DNA of 64,000 bases from Christiangramia portivictoriae DSM 23547 (GTDB lineage Bacteria > Bacteroidota > Bacteroidia > Flavobacteriales > Flavobacteriaceae), in assembly GCF_000423045.1 (NCBI RefSeq), contig NZ_KE383972.1, forward strand, positions 16,615 to 80,614, given 5' to 3'. Shown here one piece after another: positions 18,602 through 28,048 of the stretch (positions are counted from its first letter, which is position 1; every line of letters begins with the position of its first letter). A model generated the notes under the pieces. That model was not told where the DNA came from. It was given only the letters and a program-made list of their open reading frames with translations, and searched no databases. The position numbers and the translations under genes were made by a program.

Positions 18602-19354
18602 TCATTCGTTAAGAGGATGAAACTCATTCATTTTTTTTGTAAAGATGAGGCAATGTTGCCATGGTAAATTTTCAATATTCGTTACAAATTTAAAACCAGA
18701 AGCCTCGAATTCATTAATGGCTTGCTTTTCAGTCATTTTATGTATCCTTTTGATGGGAATCTCAGGATCTTCTGCTTTATACTCGATCAAATAAATTTTA
18801 CCATCTGCAGTCAAGGCATCATGCATGGATTCGATCATTTCCTTCGGAAAATTAAATTCATGATAGACATCCACCAGCAAAATTTTGGATACCGAATTCG
18901 CTTTTAAGTTGATACTTTTTTCTGAACCCTGTACGGTTTGAATATTATCTACCTGTTGCTCCAGCTGTTTTTTTGATATCGCCTGAAGCATTTCCGGTTG
19001 TATGTCTATGGCATAAACAAAACCATCTTTAGCAAGTCTGGCCATCTTAAACACATGATAACCACTGCCCGCACCAACATCGGCAATTGTATCACCAGGC
19101 TGAATGTTCATGTTTTTGAGTAACTGACTCGTATTTTCTTCTTTTTCACGTTCAGATCTTTCCAGCCAGTTGATGCCCTGGTAGCCCATGACCTGTGCGA
19201 TCTCTCTGCCCATATACCATTTTCCAATGCCGTTTGGGTCGCCGTTCTTAAAAGTATAGTTCTGCGTTTCCTTCGGTTTCTTTTCTGACTGTCCACATGC
19301 GGTCAGGGTCAAAGTAAATAAGAATATCAGGAAGAGATGGAAACGAGATGTCAT
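18602..19354 (-). CDS. lipoprotein class I SAM-dependent methyltransferase
   Basis: 250 residues. A lipoprotein signal ends in LTAC with Cys at position 20. The SAM-binding motif I IADVGAGSGYHVF and post-motif VYAIDIQPEM are clear, followed by ILLVDVYHEFNFP and KIYLIEYK, matching the Methyltransf_25/31 families. A lipid-anchored methyltransferase outside the cytosol is unexpected because SAM is cytosolic, yet this lipobox form recurs in Bacteroidota. The last ~20 residues are poorly conserved in appearance. Confidence 0.8.
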   Translation of the reverse strand: MTSRFHLFLIFLFTLTLTACGQSEKKPKETQNYTFKNGDPNGIGKWYMGREIAQVMGYQGINWLERSEREKEENTSQLLKNMNIQPGDTIADVGAGSGYHVFKMARLAKDGFVYAIDIQPEMLQAISKKQLEQQVDNIQTVQGSEKSINLKANSVSKILLVDVYHEFNFPKEMIESMHDALTADGKIYLIEYKAEDPEIPIKRIHKMTEKQAINEFEASGFKFVTNIENLPWQHCLIFTKKMNEFHPLNE

Positions 19355-19430
19355 TGGTTCTTTTTTCTAAAATAAGGATTTGAGAGCTATTGTGAAATTA
19401 AAATGTAGAAATGCCAGGCTATTGAAAATT

Positions 19431-20081
19431 TCAGGTAAGATAACCGTAATGTGCTAAATGATCCGGATCGTGGATCTCCCGAAGGTTTCCATGGTCCATC
19501 AACATAATCCTATCTGAAAGAGAAATTACATTGCGATAGTCATGATCTGTTATAATGATGCCTTTATGCTTCTTTCTATCCTGGATAAGTTGTGATATCA
19601 CTTCTCTGCTGGTAGGACTGAGCCCATTAAAAGGTTCGTCCAGCAGTAGAAATCTGGATTCTGAGTAAAGTAGGAGCAAGACTTCCAAGGTTCTTTTCTG
19701 CCCCAAACTAAGATGACCAACGCGCTCACTTAATAGTGGACGTATTAAAGGTAAATCCAGAACAATTCTGCTACATCTTCTGCTAAGAAATAGTTTGATG
19801 GTATTCTTTACGTTGATACTCTGAATTAGAAAGCTGTCCTGAGGCAAATATTTAATATCACTAACAATTTTTGACTCTCTAAAAACCCGGTCATCTATTT
19901 TTAGAAACCGACTATCTGCATCCAAAGTGCCAAAAATGATCTTCAATAAGGTCGATTTTCCGCTTCCGTTTCTTCCCAGCAAACCAACCACTTCCCCGGT
20001 TGAACACTGCAGGTAAACATCATTTAGGATCTTATTTCCATCATATGTTTTCTGTACACTATCCAGTTGAAGTTTACTCAA
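19431..20081 (-). CDS. ABC transporter ATP-binding protein
   Basis: 216 residues with Walker A GLLGRNGSGKST near residues 33-44, signature LSLGQKR, Walker B FLLLDEPFNGLSP and the switch His in ITDHD. It overlaps by 8 bp the small membrane protein gene upstream, so the two are co-translated. No large permease is adjacent, so this may be a minimal two-gene exporter-like unit or have a partner elsewhere. Confidence 0.9.
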   Translation of the reverse strand: MSKLQLDSVQKTYDGNKILNDVYLQCSTGEVVGLLGRNGSGKSTLLKIIFGTLDADSRFLKIDDRVFRESKIVSDIKYLPQDSFLIQSINVKNTIKLFLSRRCSRIVLDLPLIRPLLSERVGHLSLGQKRTLEVLLLLYSESRFLLLDEPFNGLSPTSREVISQLIQDRKKHKGIIITDHDYRNVISLSDRIMLMDHGNLREIHDPDHLAHYGYLT

Positions 20082-20349
20082 GGAGCTGTGAGATTAAGAT
20101 CATGAATATTGAAACAAAAAGGGTGCTAAGAAAAAGATGAAGTTTGGTAATCCCATTATTTAGATAAAAATATAATTCTTCAGGAGCTTTGATGCTATAC
20201 ACGCTAATATGAATCAAGAGGCTGCTAAGCATATAAAAGAACCCGAAATTTGAACTTTCCGCAGTTAATGCAGCTATTATAATGGAAATAGGTAAAGCAG
20301 TGAAGATGATATTTCTTTGAAAGAGCAAAAAGTTCAAAAAGATCCTCAT
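20074..20349 (-). CDS. small integral membrane protein, ABC partner
   Basis: 91 residues with two or three hydrophobic helices (about 15-30, 33-52, 70-88). I do not recognise a family. The 8-bp overlap with the ATPase start suggests it could be its membrane partner, though it is far smaller than a usual permease. Confidence 0.6.
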   Translation of the reverse strand: MRIFLNFLLFQRNIIFTALPISIIIAALTAESSNFGFFYMLSSLLIHISVYSIKAPEELYFYLNNGITKLHLFLSTLFVSIFMILISQLLE

Positions 20350-20369
20350 AAAAAGCTTTTCAAATTAAA

Positions 20370-21104
20370 TTATCGGTATTCCGGATTTTCAAAGTTCCAG
20401 CGTTCACCATCCTCCCAACCTTCAGCAGAATTTCCGAAGGCAGGATAACCTTGTTGATTTTTCAGGCTGGATGCTAAGTGCATGAGATTGTAGGTCATGA
20501 AAGTGGTATTCTTATTGGTGAAATTAGAATCAAAACCCGCTGGAGGGTCAAGTTTTTCTCCCTTCCATTTAGTATCGCCATAGCTGGGACCTGGGCCTAC
20601 TTCGCCAATCCAACCAGCATCTGCCTGTGGTGGAATGCTAAAACCTACATGTTGCAGGGAGTACAGGATTCCCATCGCGCAGTGTTTGATCCCGTCCTCA
20701 TTACCAGTAATGAGCGTGCCACCAACCTTGCCATAAAAAATGTACTGTCCCTTCTCATTTTGAACTCCGCTCATGCCGTACAATCTTTCAATAAGTTTCG
20801 TGGCAATAGACGATTTCTCGCCCAGCCAGATGGGAGTTCCAATAACTAGGATATCTGCGGCCATGATCTTGTCATAAATAGCCGGCCATTCATCATTCTC
20901 CCAGCCATGTTCTTTCATATCTGGATAGACACCGGTGGCAATATCATGATCGATGAACCTGATCTCTTCCACCTTTACCTTTTCGCGTTTCATGATCTCT
21001 GCGGAAAGTTCAATTAATTTTGAAGTATGACTTTCTGCTGGAGATCGCTTCAGGGTACAATTAATATAAATACAACTTAAATTATTGAAGTCTGGTTTTT
21101 CCAT
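20370..21104 (-). CDS. flavodoxin-like NAD(P)H-dependent oxidoreductase
   Basis: 244 residues with the flavodoxin-like FMN_red pattern: YINCTLKRSPAESHTSKLI at the phosphate-binding loop, DILVIGTPIWLGEKSSIATKLIERL, and VGGTLITGNEDGIKHC. These enzymes bind FMN and reduce quinones, azo or nitro compounds or iron. It is cytosolic and ends 20 bp before the small membrane gene. The long C-terminal tail (MTYNLMHLAS to the end) is common in this subgroup. Confidence 0.85.
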   Translation of the reverse strand: MEKPDFNNLSCIYINCTLKRSPAESHTSKLIELSAEIMKREKVKVEEIRFIDHDIATGVYPDMKEHGWENDEWPAIYDKIMAADILVIGTPIWLGEKSSIATKLIERLYGMSGVQNEKGQYIFYGKVGGTLITGNEDGIKHCAMGILYSLQHVGFSIPPQADAGWIGEVGPGPSYGDTKWKGEKLDPPAGFDSNFTNKNTTFMTYNLMHLASSLKNQQGYPAFGNSAEGWEDGERWNFENPEYR

Positions 21105-21174
21105 GGTCTGAGATTTATCATTTTAGTAAATAACTAAAAGTTCTGTGGTTTTGGATTGTTACCTGGATAACATG

Positions 21175-21714
21175 TCAAATACCGCTTGCTTTAAGCTGAA
21201 TTTTTACGATACCTTCTATGTCTTTATTGGTGTATTTTGAGATGGAATCCTGATCTTTTAATACATGAATTTTCGCGATCTTATCCGGATCCAAATTTCT
21301 TACTTTAGAGCTATGTGCGGTCTCGCCATCAATTAGATACAGAATGTTCTCATTAGCCAGATAATCCTTATCGTTTACGGTATCCTGGTAAGATTTAGTT
21401 TTGATTATGAGAACACCATTTGATCCCTGCTTTCCAAATTTATCTTCGACATCTTCCTGATTTTTCTTTAGAACGGCATAAGAGGTTATTTCAAATCTTG
21501 AAATGCTGAGGGTGTCCAGAACCTCGGAGGTGAGCAGTTTTTCATTCAAAATGACGACCGGATGGCCGGTGATTTCATTCTTCTTAACCAGATCTGCGAT
21601 GAGTTCATCCAGGTAATTCTCCTGTTGTTGCTTTTCTGAACTTTCCTGAGCATATAAACCAAGACTGAAAATAATCAATAAACTGGATACTATTTTTTTC
21701 ATTATGTTCTTCAT
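21175..21714 (-). CDS. exported TonB-plug-like small protein
   Basis: 179 residues with a signal peptide (1-23, LLIIFSLGLYAQ). The segment FGKQGSNGVLIIKTK resembles the end of a TonB receptor plug domain, and a second similar stretch follows (IEGIVKIQLK). There is no barrel. Such plug-only proteins occur in Bacteroidota and are uncharacterised. Confidence 0.55.
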   Translation of the reverse strand: MKNIMKKIVSSLLIIFSLGLYAQESSEKQQQENYLDELIADLVKKNEITGHPVVILNEKLLTSEVLDTLSISRFEITSYAVLKKNQEDVEDKFGKQGSNGVLIIKTKSYQDTVNDKDYLANENILYLIDGETAHSSKVRNLDPDKIAKIHVLKDQDSISKYTNKDIEGIVKIQLKASGI

Positions 21715-21793
21715 TTTTATAGTCGTAAGATATGATTTAGAAAGCAGAAAACACGGTTATATAAATACTACTTGTTTGAAACTGGTCTGATGA

Positions 21794-22156
21794 TTAGTGC
21801 AATAGATCGGTTGCTGCAGATTCCACAATGCTGAATCTTTGATCCAGTTTATATTTTAAGAACAACATGATAAGTACAGAAATGACCATGGAAAGCGACA
21901 TGAGTTTATACTGCTGCTGCAGTTCTCTCGCCGCATTTAACTTGATATCAGTAAGCACCTGCTCAAGCTCTTCTGGAGTGTGATTTCTGAATTTTACACC
22001 ATCAATTCGTAAACGATCACTATTAATCGGGTCCCGGAGATCTTCCTTGAACTTTGGTTTCTGCGAATGCAGTAATGATCTATTATGCTCGTGTAAACTT
22101 TTTGGACCGCGTTCTACAGACATTGTAAGGAAATTTGGTAAAACATTCATTTTCAA
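21794..22156 (-). CDS. single-pass membrane protein, unknown
   Basis: 120 residues. The N-terminal ~85 are polar with a helical run (ELEQVLTDIKLNAARELQQQY), then one membrane helix (about 89-105, SMVISVLIMLFLKY). No family recognised. It is isolated, with 80-300 bp gaps on both sides. Confidence 0.5.
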   Translation of the reverse strand: MKMNVLPNFLTMSVERGPKSLHEHNRSLLHSQKPKFKEDLRDPINSDRLRIDGVKFRNHTPEELEQVLTDIKLNAARELQQQYKLMSLSMVISVLIMLFLKYKLDQRFSIVESAATDLLH

Positions 22157-22452
22157 TGATCTTCAAGTTAAACAATTATTTGATATGGACCGAATCAAAT
22201 TAATTCAATCGACCTGAACATATTTCACGGTTTCCATTAAAATCAATACAAAAAGTGATCAAATTTGATCATTCAGTAGAAATCATTTCAGAAATAGTGG
22301 AAATTTGAGAAATACAGAGCCTGTATGAAACCATTGCAAAACCAACGCAATTGGATGTTTACAAATCGTTGGAGATAGAGGCGCAGCAGGTTATTGAATG
22401 ATATTTTATTTGAAGTATTTAAATAAAATTGATTCTGAAGACTTCTTACGAT
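22157..22452. other. 296-bp AT-rich intergenic region
   Basis: Between two minus-strand genes; I see no gene, strong hairpin or repeat. It should hold the promoter of the 120-residue membrane protein gene. Confidence 0.4.
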
Positions 22453-23487
22453 TTAGTCACGCTTATTCAGGATCTTTATAATTCTGTCATATACAATCTC
22501 GAAAATACTCCAGGTATAGCCATCAAAATTGGAGGTGTTTGCGAACAGGATCACTACCATGTCTTTATCTTTATGATACCGGGCAATACTCTGATACCCA
22601 GGAATCAAGCCAGTATGATCAAAAACATATATAGAAGAATATATTTCTGTTTCTTTTTTAGTAAGTAAGTCACCTGTATTCAAAGCCTTGATAAATACGC
22701 CCACATCCTGCGCGGTAGCAATCATCGAATTGTAATTGGTTAACTTAATATCCTCTTCAACCCCAACGTAATACCCGCTCATTAATTGATCCTGGTCAAT
22801 ATCATCCAGACTGAAATAGGTGTTTTCAAGCTTTAAAGGTTTCAGTATTCTTTCCTGGATTACTTTTTCTTTCGAGTTCCTGGTCACTTTCTCCATCAAA
22901 AGACCCAGGAGAAAATAATTGGAGTTTGAATAAGCATAATCTGATCCTGGTTTGAAATCAGCCGGTTTATCCAGGAAAAGGTCCAGGGTTTGCTCGCTAT
23001 TTTGCGGAGGATACATCCAGAAATCAGTAGTATTAGTGAAATTTGGAATACCACTACGGTGCTGTACAAGCATTCTTATGGTAATATTTTCAGCATTTTC
23101 TATGCGTCCTTTCAACTCGGGGAAATAGTAAAGCAAGGTTTTATCCAGAGTTATAAGATCTTCAGCTACCAGTTTTGTAATCGCCACCGCATCATACAGT
23201 TTACCAATACTCGCAATTTTAAAATAAGCTTCGGGATAGGCTTTTATCATACGGTCCCGGTCATGCCATCCTGCAGCATATAATTCTACCGCTTGATCTC
23301 CCTGCTGAATATATAAAATGCTTCCGTCTAAACCATGCTCGATGCTCTCATGCAATTGTTCCTGCACGGTATCTGGCAAAGGCAGTATCCAGGCCCAGAT
23401 TAAAATCCATGGTACAAAAAAAAGCGATATCACAGTACCAGCTAAAAGTATGCTGCGAATAATAATCTTACTTTTTGTAGCAGGCAT
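22453..23487 (-). CDS. serine hydrolase, beta-lactamase / class C-like, membrane anchored
   Basis: 344 residues. An N-terminal helix (about 10-30) anchors the protein. The penicillin-binding-type motifs are S-I-G-K (SxxK, in IASIGKLYD), Y-S-N (YAYSNSNYFLLG) and H-T-G (FDHTGLIPGY). These define the beta-lactamase-related serine hydrolases, which include D-alanyl carboxypeptidases and esterases; actual beta-lactam hydrolysis cannot be assumed. A second hydrolase of the same superfamily, interrupted by a stop, lies at 28788-29855. Confidence 0.87.
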   Translation of the reverse strand: MPATKSKIIIRSILLAGTVISLFFVPWILIWAWILPLPDTVQEQLHESIEHGLDGSILYIQQGDQAVELYAAGWHDRDRMIKAYPEAYFKIASIGKLYDAVAITKLVAEDLITLDKTLLYYFPELKGRIENAENITIRMLVQHRSGIPNFTNTTDFWMYPPQNSEQTLDLFLDKPADFKPGSDYAYSNSNYFLLGLLMEKVTRNSKEKVIQERILKPLKLENTYFSLDDIDQDQLMSGYYVGVEEDIKLTNYNSMIATAQDVGVFIKALNTGDLLTKKETEIYSSIYVFDHTGLIPGYQSIARYHKDKDMVVILFANTSNFDGYTWSIFEIVYDRIIKILNKRD

Positions 23488-23514
23488 TTGATGCGTTATC
23501 TTTTAATGTTCTTG

Positions 23515-23522
23515 CAAAGATA
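23515..23522 (-). promoter_or_regulatory. putative -7 box (TATCTTTG)
   Basis: Minus-strand TATCTTTG fits the Bacteroidota TAnnTTTG box and lies 27 bp before the serine-hydrolase start at 23487. I do not see a convincing TTTG -33 box, so this is tentative. Confidence 0.35.
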
Positions 23523-23598
23523 ACTTAAAACGACTTTTGGAATTGACCGAATGAAATTTCAAGTTTTCAAGTGTTTACTTCTATTCGTATTATTCACT

Positions 23599-24252
23599 TT
23601 ATTTTGCCGACTTCCTTGCTTCCAGTAGTTTTTCAATTTCTGGCAGATCTTTGTAGTAGTTATCTAAGCTCCAATTCATTTGAAAGGACTGCTGCAAATA
23701 AGTTTCCATAGTGGGTAAACCAACTTCTGCGCGTAATTCGTCAACATTCTCTGGATCCTGGAGAGGCTGTACATATTTCTTACCAGTTTTAGAATCGATG
23801 AAGATCTGACTACCATAAATTTGTTTCTTTCCTTCACGTAGAGCCATTCGATCTTTTAAAAGAGCCAGGTTCGCTGGGAATGTTTTGTTGTCCTGCACCG
23901 CTTTTTCAATTACCGGAAGATATTTTTGCTGAGTTTGAAAATCGGCATGCTGGATCACCAGGAATATGGTCTGGTTGCCCTGCATGTTCAGATCTTCTGG
24001 CCAGCCGTCCTGAAGTATAATTTCAACCTTTTTCAGATTTAATGAGTCCTGCATTTTCATTTGCTGAGCCAGTTCCTTCACTTCATCTGAATTCATTTTC
24101 CCATCCTGCTGAAGCTGAATTAGCTTAAATCGAATTTCCTGGTCGGTTTTCCAGACAGAGTCCAGTTGTGATTGAATGCTTTGTGACTGATTCTGCGAAC
24201 TGGCGATACTGCCTACTAACAGCATGGCAAGGCTTACGATAATTTTGATCAT
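23599..24252 (-). CDS. DUF6624-like exported protein
   Basis: I choose the ATG at 24252 (217 residues) rather than an in-frame ATG 99 bp upstream, because it starts with a signal peptide (MIKIIVSLAMLLVGSIASSQ). Features: WPEDLNMQGNQTIFLVIQHAD, YLPVIEKAV and a C-terminal YGSQIFID with DPENVDELRAEVGLP, which fit DUF6624. That family often recurs next to immunity or signalling genes but has no known function. Confidence 0.7.
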   Translation of the reverse strand: MIKIIVSLAMLLVGSIASSQNQSQSIQSQLDSVWKTDQEIRFKLIQLQQDGKMNSDEVKELAQQMKMQDSLNLKKVEIILQDGWPEDLNMQGNQTIFLVIQHADFQTQQKYLPVIEKAVQDNKTFPANLALLKDRMALREGKKQIYGSQIFIDSKTGKKYVQPLQDPENVDELRAEVGLPTMETYLQQSFQMNWSLDNYYKDLPEIEKLLEARKSAK

Positions 24253-24671
24253 GAATGATAATTTTGATGGTATACTAGTACAACGATCAGGATAAGGAAT
24301 TGTTACAGACTTTTTTCCGAAAATTTCACCTTGCATAGTTAGTTCAGTCATAACTGTCTAAATTGTAGAGTTTAAGTATATAAATACTTTAAATCCGTAT
24401 TTCTGAAAAACCTAAAATCAAAACTCATTTAGCGGAAATATCGGTATAACGGTTTACTCTACATTAATTAGTTATCGTTTAAATGGCCGAATGAATACAT
24501 TATTACGGTTTTAAGTACAAAACTTACGATCCTACGGTATCGGAAATTTGATCAGTACAATATAAAAATTGTGTTATTGAAAACTACACAGCAAACGTCG
24601 CATGAAACAAGTATCGGTTTATGCCAGCTACATCGAGATATTTTCTAAATTTTTCATAAGCAAAGATACTT
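24253..24671. other. ~420-bp AT-rich intergenic region
   Basis: No open frame above 60 codons on the coding strand, no hairpin with a T-run and no repeat were seen. It separates the DUF6624 gene from the CarboxypepD_reg pair. Confidence 0.4.
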
Positions 24672-25112
24672 TCAATTTATCTTATAGTCCAGAGGAAGAA
24701 GTTCTGAAATTCGTTTTTCAGACATGATTCCCTTCAGTAGAATCGCTTCCGGGGGCGAAGGATTACCAAATAGATCTATGGTAAATGAATGTTTTGCAAC
24801 AATGGCAGACTGCTCTATCTTATCGTAGAGAATGCTCAACTCATCTGCAAGTAAACTTATTCTTCGATTTTTTCCTTCTTCGGTAATATCGAAAAATTTA
24901 TAGGTTGGCACCTGGAAACGTTTATGATAGATCGCGAAATTGTTTTCATCCAGCTTGCGTTTATAAAGTGAGCGCATAAAATGTAGAGAGGATCCGTAAT
25001 AGCTGCGATCCCTGTTTCGTAGCACCTTTCTGCTTGTTTTTTTCTGTAGTGGTTGAAAGTAGGCTGAACCTGCAAAGTAGGTGGAATAGGGCAGTAGCAA
25101 CCCCTTATTCAT
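24672..25112 (-). CDS. C-terminal half of a CarboxypepD_reg-type protein (frameshift or coupled gene)
   Basis: 146 residues with no signal peptide, containing RDRSYYGSSLHFMRSLY and a FQVPTYKFFDI segment. In family members I recall, this segment follows the carboxypeptidase-regulatory domain in one polypeptide. Its ATG overlaps the stop of the upstream frame (TAATG at a run of five T). Either it is translated by stop-start coupling, or one base has been lost and the two parts are one ~340-residue gene. Confidence 0.55.
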   Translation of the reverse strand: MNKGLLLPYSTYFAGSAYFQPLQKKTSRKVLRNRDRSYYGSSLHFMRSLYKRKLDENNFAIYHKRFQVPTYKFFDITEEGKNRRISLLADELSILYDKIEQSAIVAKHSFTIDLFGNPSPPEAILLKGIMSEKRISELLPLDYKIN

Positions 25113-25693
25113 TAAAAACCCAATTCAAAGTCGGCAAGCTGGTACCTTATGGCATAGCCCAGATAATTGTTGTGGATGATTATTGGCTCATTTGCAGTAG
25201 CGATCATCGTTTTTTTAGACGGCGAATATCTAAGCTTTATCACGTCTTCATTCACGATCTTACAGTCATACATGGCATAGTTCCTTCCCAGAAACTCTTT
25301 TTTAAAATGCTGAAGTTTTCGCATCCTGCTCCAGGGATCGGTTTCAAGATACACTGTTTCCAGCTCTTCACGTTTTATGGGTAGATAAAAGGCTGAATTT
25401 GATCCAAGCTTTTTTATTTCTGAAGGATCAAAGGCAAGCGTTTCATAACCAAGGGAGGTAATAATAAGTGCTGAATTATTATCCTGATAAGAAATTTTGA
25501 AATCTCCATCCTGGCCAGAAGATACTCCAATACTGGTGCCATCAAAATAGATGGATGCACCTGTGATCGCAGTAGAATCTTCAGCGCTAAGCACGGTTCC
25601 GGAGATGGTATTCTGAGAATGTACTGTACCGGCAGTTAGCATTAAGACATAAAAAGCATTTAAGAATTTACTTCGGAAGAAAAATTTGACCAT
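25112..25693 (-). CDS. carboxypeptidase-regulatory-like domain protein, exported
   Basis: 193 residues: signal peptide (about 1-26, ending VHSQN), a CarboxypepD_reg-like beta domain (ISGTVLSAEDSTAITGASIYFDG ... GISVG-type strand pattern, ITSLGYET), then WSRMRKLQHFKKEFLG and ANEPIIIHNNYLGYAIRYQLADFE. The frame stops at GF just where homologues would continue into KGLLLPYSTYFAG of the next frame. These proteins are usually periplasmic or surface proteins of unknown function. Confidence 0.72.
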   Translation of the reverse strand: MVKFFFRSKFLNAFYVLMLTAGTVHSQNTISGTVLSAEDSTAITGASIYFDGTSIGVSSGQDGDFKISYQDNNSALIITSLGYETLAFDPSEIKKLGSNSAFYLPIKREELETVYLETDPWSRMRKLQHFKKEFLGRNYAMYDCKIVNEDVIKLRYSPSKKTMIATANEPIIIHNNYLGYAIRYQLADFELGF

Positions 25694-25744
25694 ATGAACT
25701 CGTTATAACGCTCTAATATAAAATAATAAAACCATTAAAATAAA

Positions 25745-25768
25745 AAGCCATCCGATAACGGATGGCTT
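25745..25768 (-). terminator. Rho-independent terminator
   Basis: A perfect 10-bp stem AAGCCATCCG/CGGATGGCTT with a 4-base loop. On the minus strand it is followed by a T-rich run (TTTATTTT), 22 bp after the stop of the YwqK-like gene. Confidence 0.88.
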
Positions 25769-25790
25769 GATCATGGTATTTACAAAATTC

Positions 25791-27089
25791 TTACTGTACC
25801 AGGTGTTCAAACTTTTTATATTCATACTGAATGATCTCAGGTTCGGCATCAATAAAATCCTGAGCAGCCGATTCATAATCATCATTAGATTCCAACACAA
25901 TTCCATTTCTCTGGTTTTTATAGGTGGAAAATAATTTGACCTCAAACCATACTTTTTGCAGTATTTCCATTTCATCATCACTTACCAGGCTAGAACCGCT
26001 TAAAATATCATTCATTCTCTTTTCTGCGATCTTATTCACCTGATCTACTGCTGTTACATCTGTAGGCATATTACGCAATGCACCAACCACCACAAGATTT
26101 TTTCCGTAATGTATTTTATCTACATACTGGTCTCCATATTTAAGTGCAAATAATTCAGGGTTTTCAAGCCTTTCAGCATCAATAGCCAGCTTTTCGTCTC
26201 TGCTAACGTCTATTAGTCCTGCCCGCCCTTCAGATTCTTTATATCCAACGATTAAAACCTGATCTTCGGTATAAGGGTACTGTTCGATAATAGACTGATA
26301 CATCTCAAAATTTACCGCATGCTGCACAGCAAACTTGGAGTGGCTTGGGTTCATTTCTGCATACTTTCTGTAAGCGATGACATCATCTTTAGGGTCTGCA
26401 TCGAATTGCCAGATTGGACTATGGTTAAAAGATGTTCCTGTAGCTAAGTAGCCGTTTTGAGGATCATCGAAAGGATTGGCCTTTGGAGCGTGGTTACTTG
26501 TTAGAATACCCGAACCAAAATCATCCTGACCATGGAATTCCTCTTCGAGAATCACTTCCGAATTTTCGATGATCTTTAGGGTTTTTGTACCTGTTTCCAG
26601 GTCATAGGTAGTAATGCTTTTATCCACGCCATTCGAACTTACAAATTCAATGGAAGTGACCTCTCCATTGGTATAAGTATGTGTTGAAGTTCCCCGTTCG
26701 CTGTAGACGATTTTTTCTGAAACCAAACCATTTTCATACGCCGTTTCGAACCATACATCGCCCTCGGGAGTATAGTATTTAGACCATAGCGGTCGGTTTT
26801 GTTCATCTCTTCTCACCTCCATATATAATTCCCGGTCCTGATAGAAGTTATATACCTTCGCCGATTTGATGAATCCATTTTCATGGTAGGTAACTTCATG
26901 TATAGGCAGACCTTCTGCCTCTACATGTTTTGCTTCTTTGATCCAGCCGTTGTCATACTGACTCAGAATTTTTAAATAATCGTCAGATTTGATAGAATAA
27001 TCGATTGATGGAGCACTGTCATCTGAAGTGCAGGAGGAAAATAGAACTGCCATTGCTAAAAGCAGAGACAGGCAAAATTTGTGATGCAT
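25791..27089 (-). CDS. MORN-repeat (YwqK-type) lipoprotein
   Basis: I choose the ATG at 27089 (432 residues), which gives a lipoprotein signal MHHKFCLSLLLAMAVLFSSC. The N-terminal half has MORN_2-like repeats (GWIKEAKHVEAEGLP, EVTYHENGFIKSAKVY, KYYTPEGDVWFETAYENG). The C-terminal half (about 260-432) is helical and unrecognised. YwqK-type MORN proteins are often annotated as antitoxin-like, but this one is exported and has no toxin beside it, so a structural surface role is equally possible. A terminator follows. Confidence 0.68.
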   Translation of the reverse strand: MHHKFCLSLLLAMAVLFSSCTSDDSAPSIDYSIKSDDYLKILSQYDNGWIKEAKHVEAEGLPIHEVTYHENGFIKSAKVYNFYQDRELYMEVRRDEQNRPLWSKYYTPEGDVWFETAYENGLVSEKIVYSERGTSTHTYTNGEVTSIEFVSSNGVDKSITTYDLETGTKTLKIIENSEVILEEEFHGQDDFGSGILTSNHAPKANPFDDPQNGYLATGTSFNHSPIWQFDADPKDDVIAYRKYAEMNPSHSKFAVQHAVNFEMYQSIIEQYPYTEDQVLIVGYKESEGRAGLIDVSRDEKLAIDAERLENPELFALKYGDQYVDKIHYGKNLVVVGALRNMPTDVTAVDQVNKIAEKRMNDILSGSSLVSDDEMEILQKVWFEVKLFSTYKNQRNGIVLESNDDYESAAQDFIDAEPEIIQYEYKKFEHLVQ

Positions 27090-27282
27090 TGTAGTAGTTT
27101 TTTGATTTGCCTCAAATGTAAAAAATCCAGTGATATCTGCAAACCTTAGCATACACAGACAGTTACGCCTTAGTAATTATTTCTGAATACGTAATTGGTG
27201 TTAAGAAGTTAATCTTTTGATATACTAACCCTTAGGTTTAAAATTTCGAAAATTAATAGGTTGCCTAAGTTTTCAAATTAAT

Positions 27283-27951
27283 TTATTGATTTGCGTCAAA
27301 AAACTCAATCTCGATCAGGTAATAATGCGGAATATTGAAAGTTGTACCGAATAATTCCGGAGCAATTTCAGATTGTGCAACCCGACAATAAGAACCAGAG
27401 CCATCAGGATTTCTGTTGGGAGTGATGATGGCCATTAAATGAAATGGTTTATTGATATCTTCTTCAAGCTTTTTTTTACTTCCGAAGAAATCTTTGGCGA
27501 CATACCTGCCATTGTCATTGGTAAGTGCAAAGTGAGATTGCTTGCTGCCAAATTGTTGACCCCTTAGCCAGATCTTAAGATCACCCTGATCGATTTTGCT
27601 AATCAATTTAAAAGAAGTGCTGCTGGAGTCGATCTTAAACATTTTGTTTCCACGTTCGTCAAAAAGACTGCTGGTTTCGATCAATTTTCCATCCAGAAAT
27701 TCTTTCATTCGTAAAACATAGTAACGTCCTTTAATAGACTCGCCATCGAAAGTAAATTCATATTTGTTTATATTCTCAAAGTCATATAGCAGTTGCATTT
27801 CCTCGGTCTTTGCCCCACTGTTCAGCGTTACATCGATCATGGCGGTTTCAGCCGTAATCTGTTTTCCCTCGATTGTCAAATTCTCGATAGTTTCTGTTTG
27901 TGCCTGAAGAATTAGCGGAAATAGCAATAAAGCAAGAATCACATTTTTCAT
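27283..27951 (-). CDS. exported protein, relative of a cassette gene
   Basis: 222 residues with signal peptide (LLFPLILQAQ). No known domain recognised. The C-terminal block AIITPNRNPDGSGSYCRVAQ followed by NIPHYYLIEIEF matches, in order and spacing, the block ITPPNRDPNKGNLGYCEV and RIPQFFLVYLVV in the cassette gene at 59204-59824. The N-terminal halves also share the pattern of a secreted beta-rich protein, so this is probably a distant chromosomal paralogue of that cassette gene. Confidence 0.6.
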   Translation of the reverse strand: MKNVILALLLFPLILQAQTETIENLTIEGKQITAETAMIDVTLNSGAKTEEMQLLYDFENINKYEFTFDGESIKGRYYVLRMKEFLDGKLIETSSLFDERGNKMFKIDSSSTSFKLISKIDQGDLKIWLRGQQFGSKQSHFALTNDNGRYVAKDFFGSKKKLEEDINKPFHLMAIITPNRNPDGSGSYCRVAQSEIAPELFGTTFNIPHYYLIEIEFFDANQ

Positions 27952-28048
27952 AGAATGCTTTTTAAATGGTACTAGTTATTTGACAACAAAGAAGGAATCT
28001 GAGAATTTTATCAACTGAAAATAGCTAAAATGAAGCTGTCGTTTTAGA

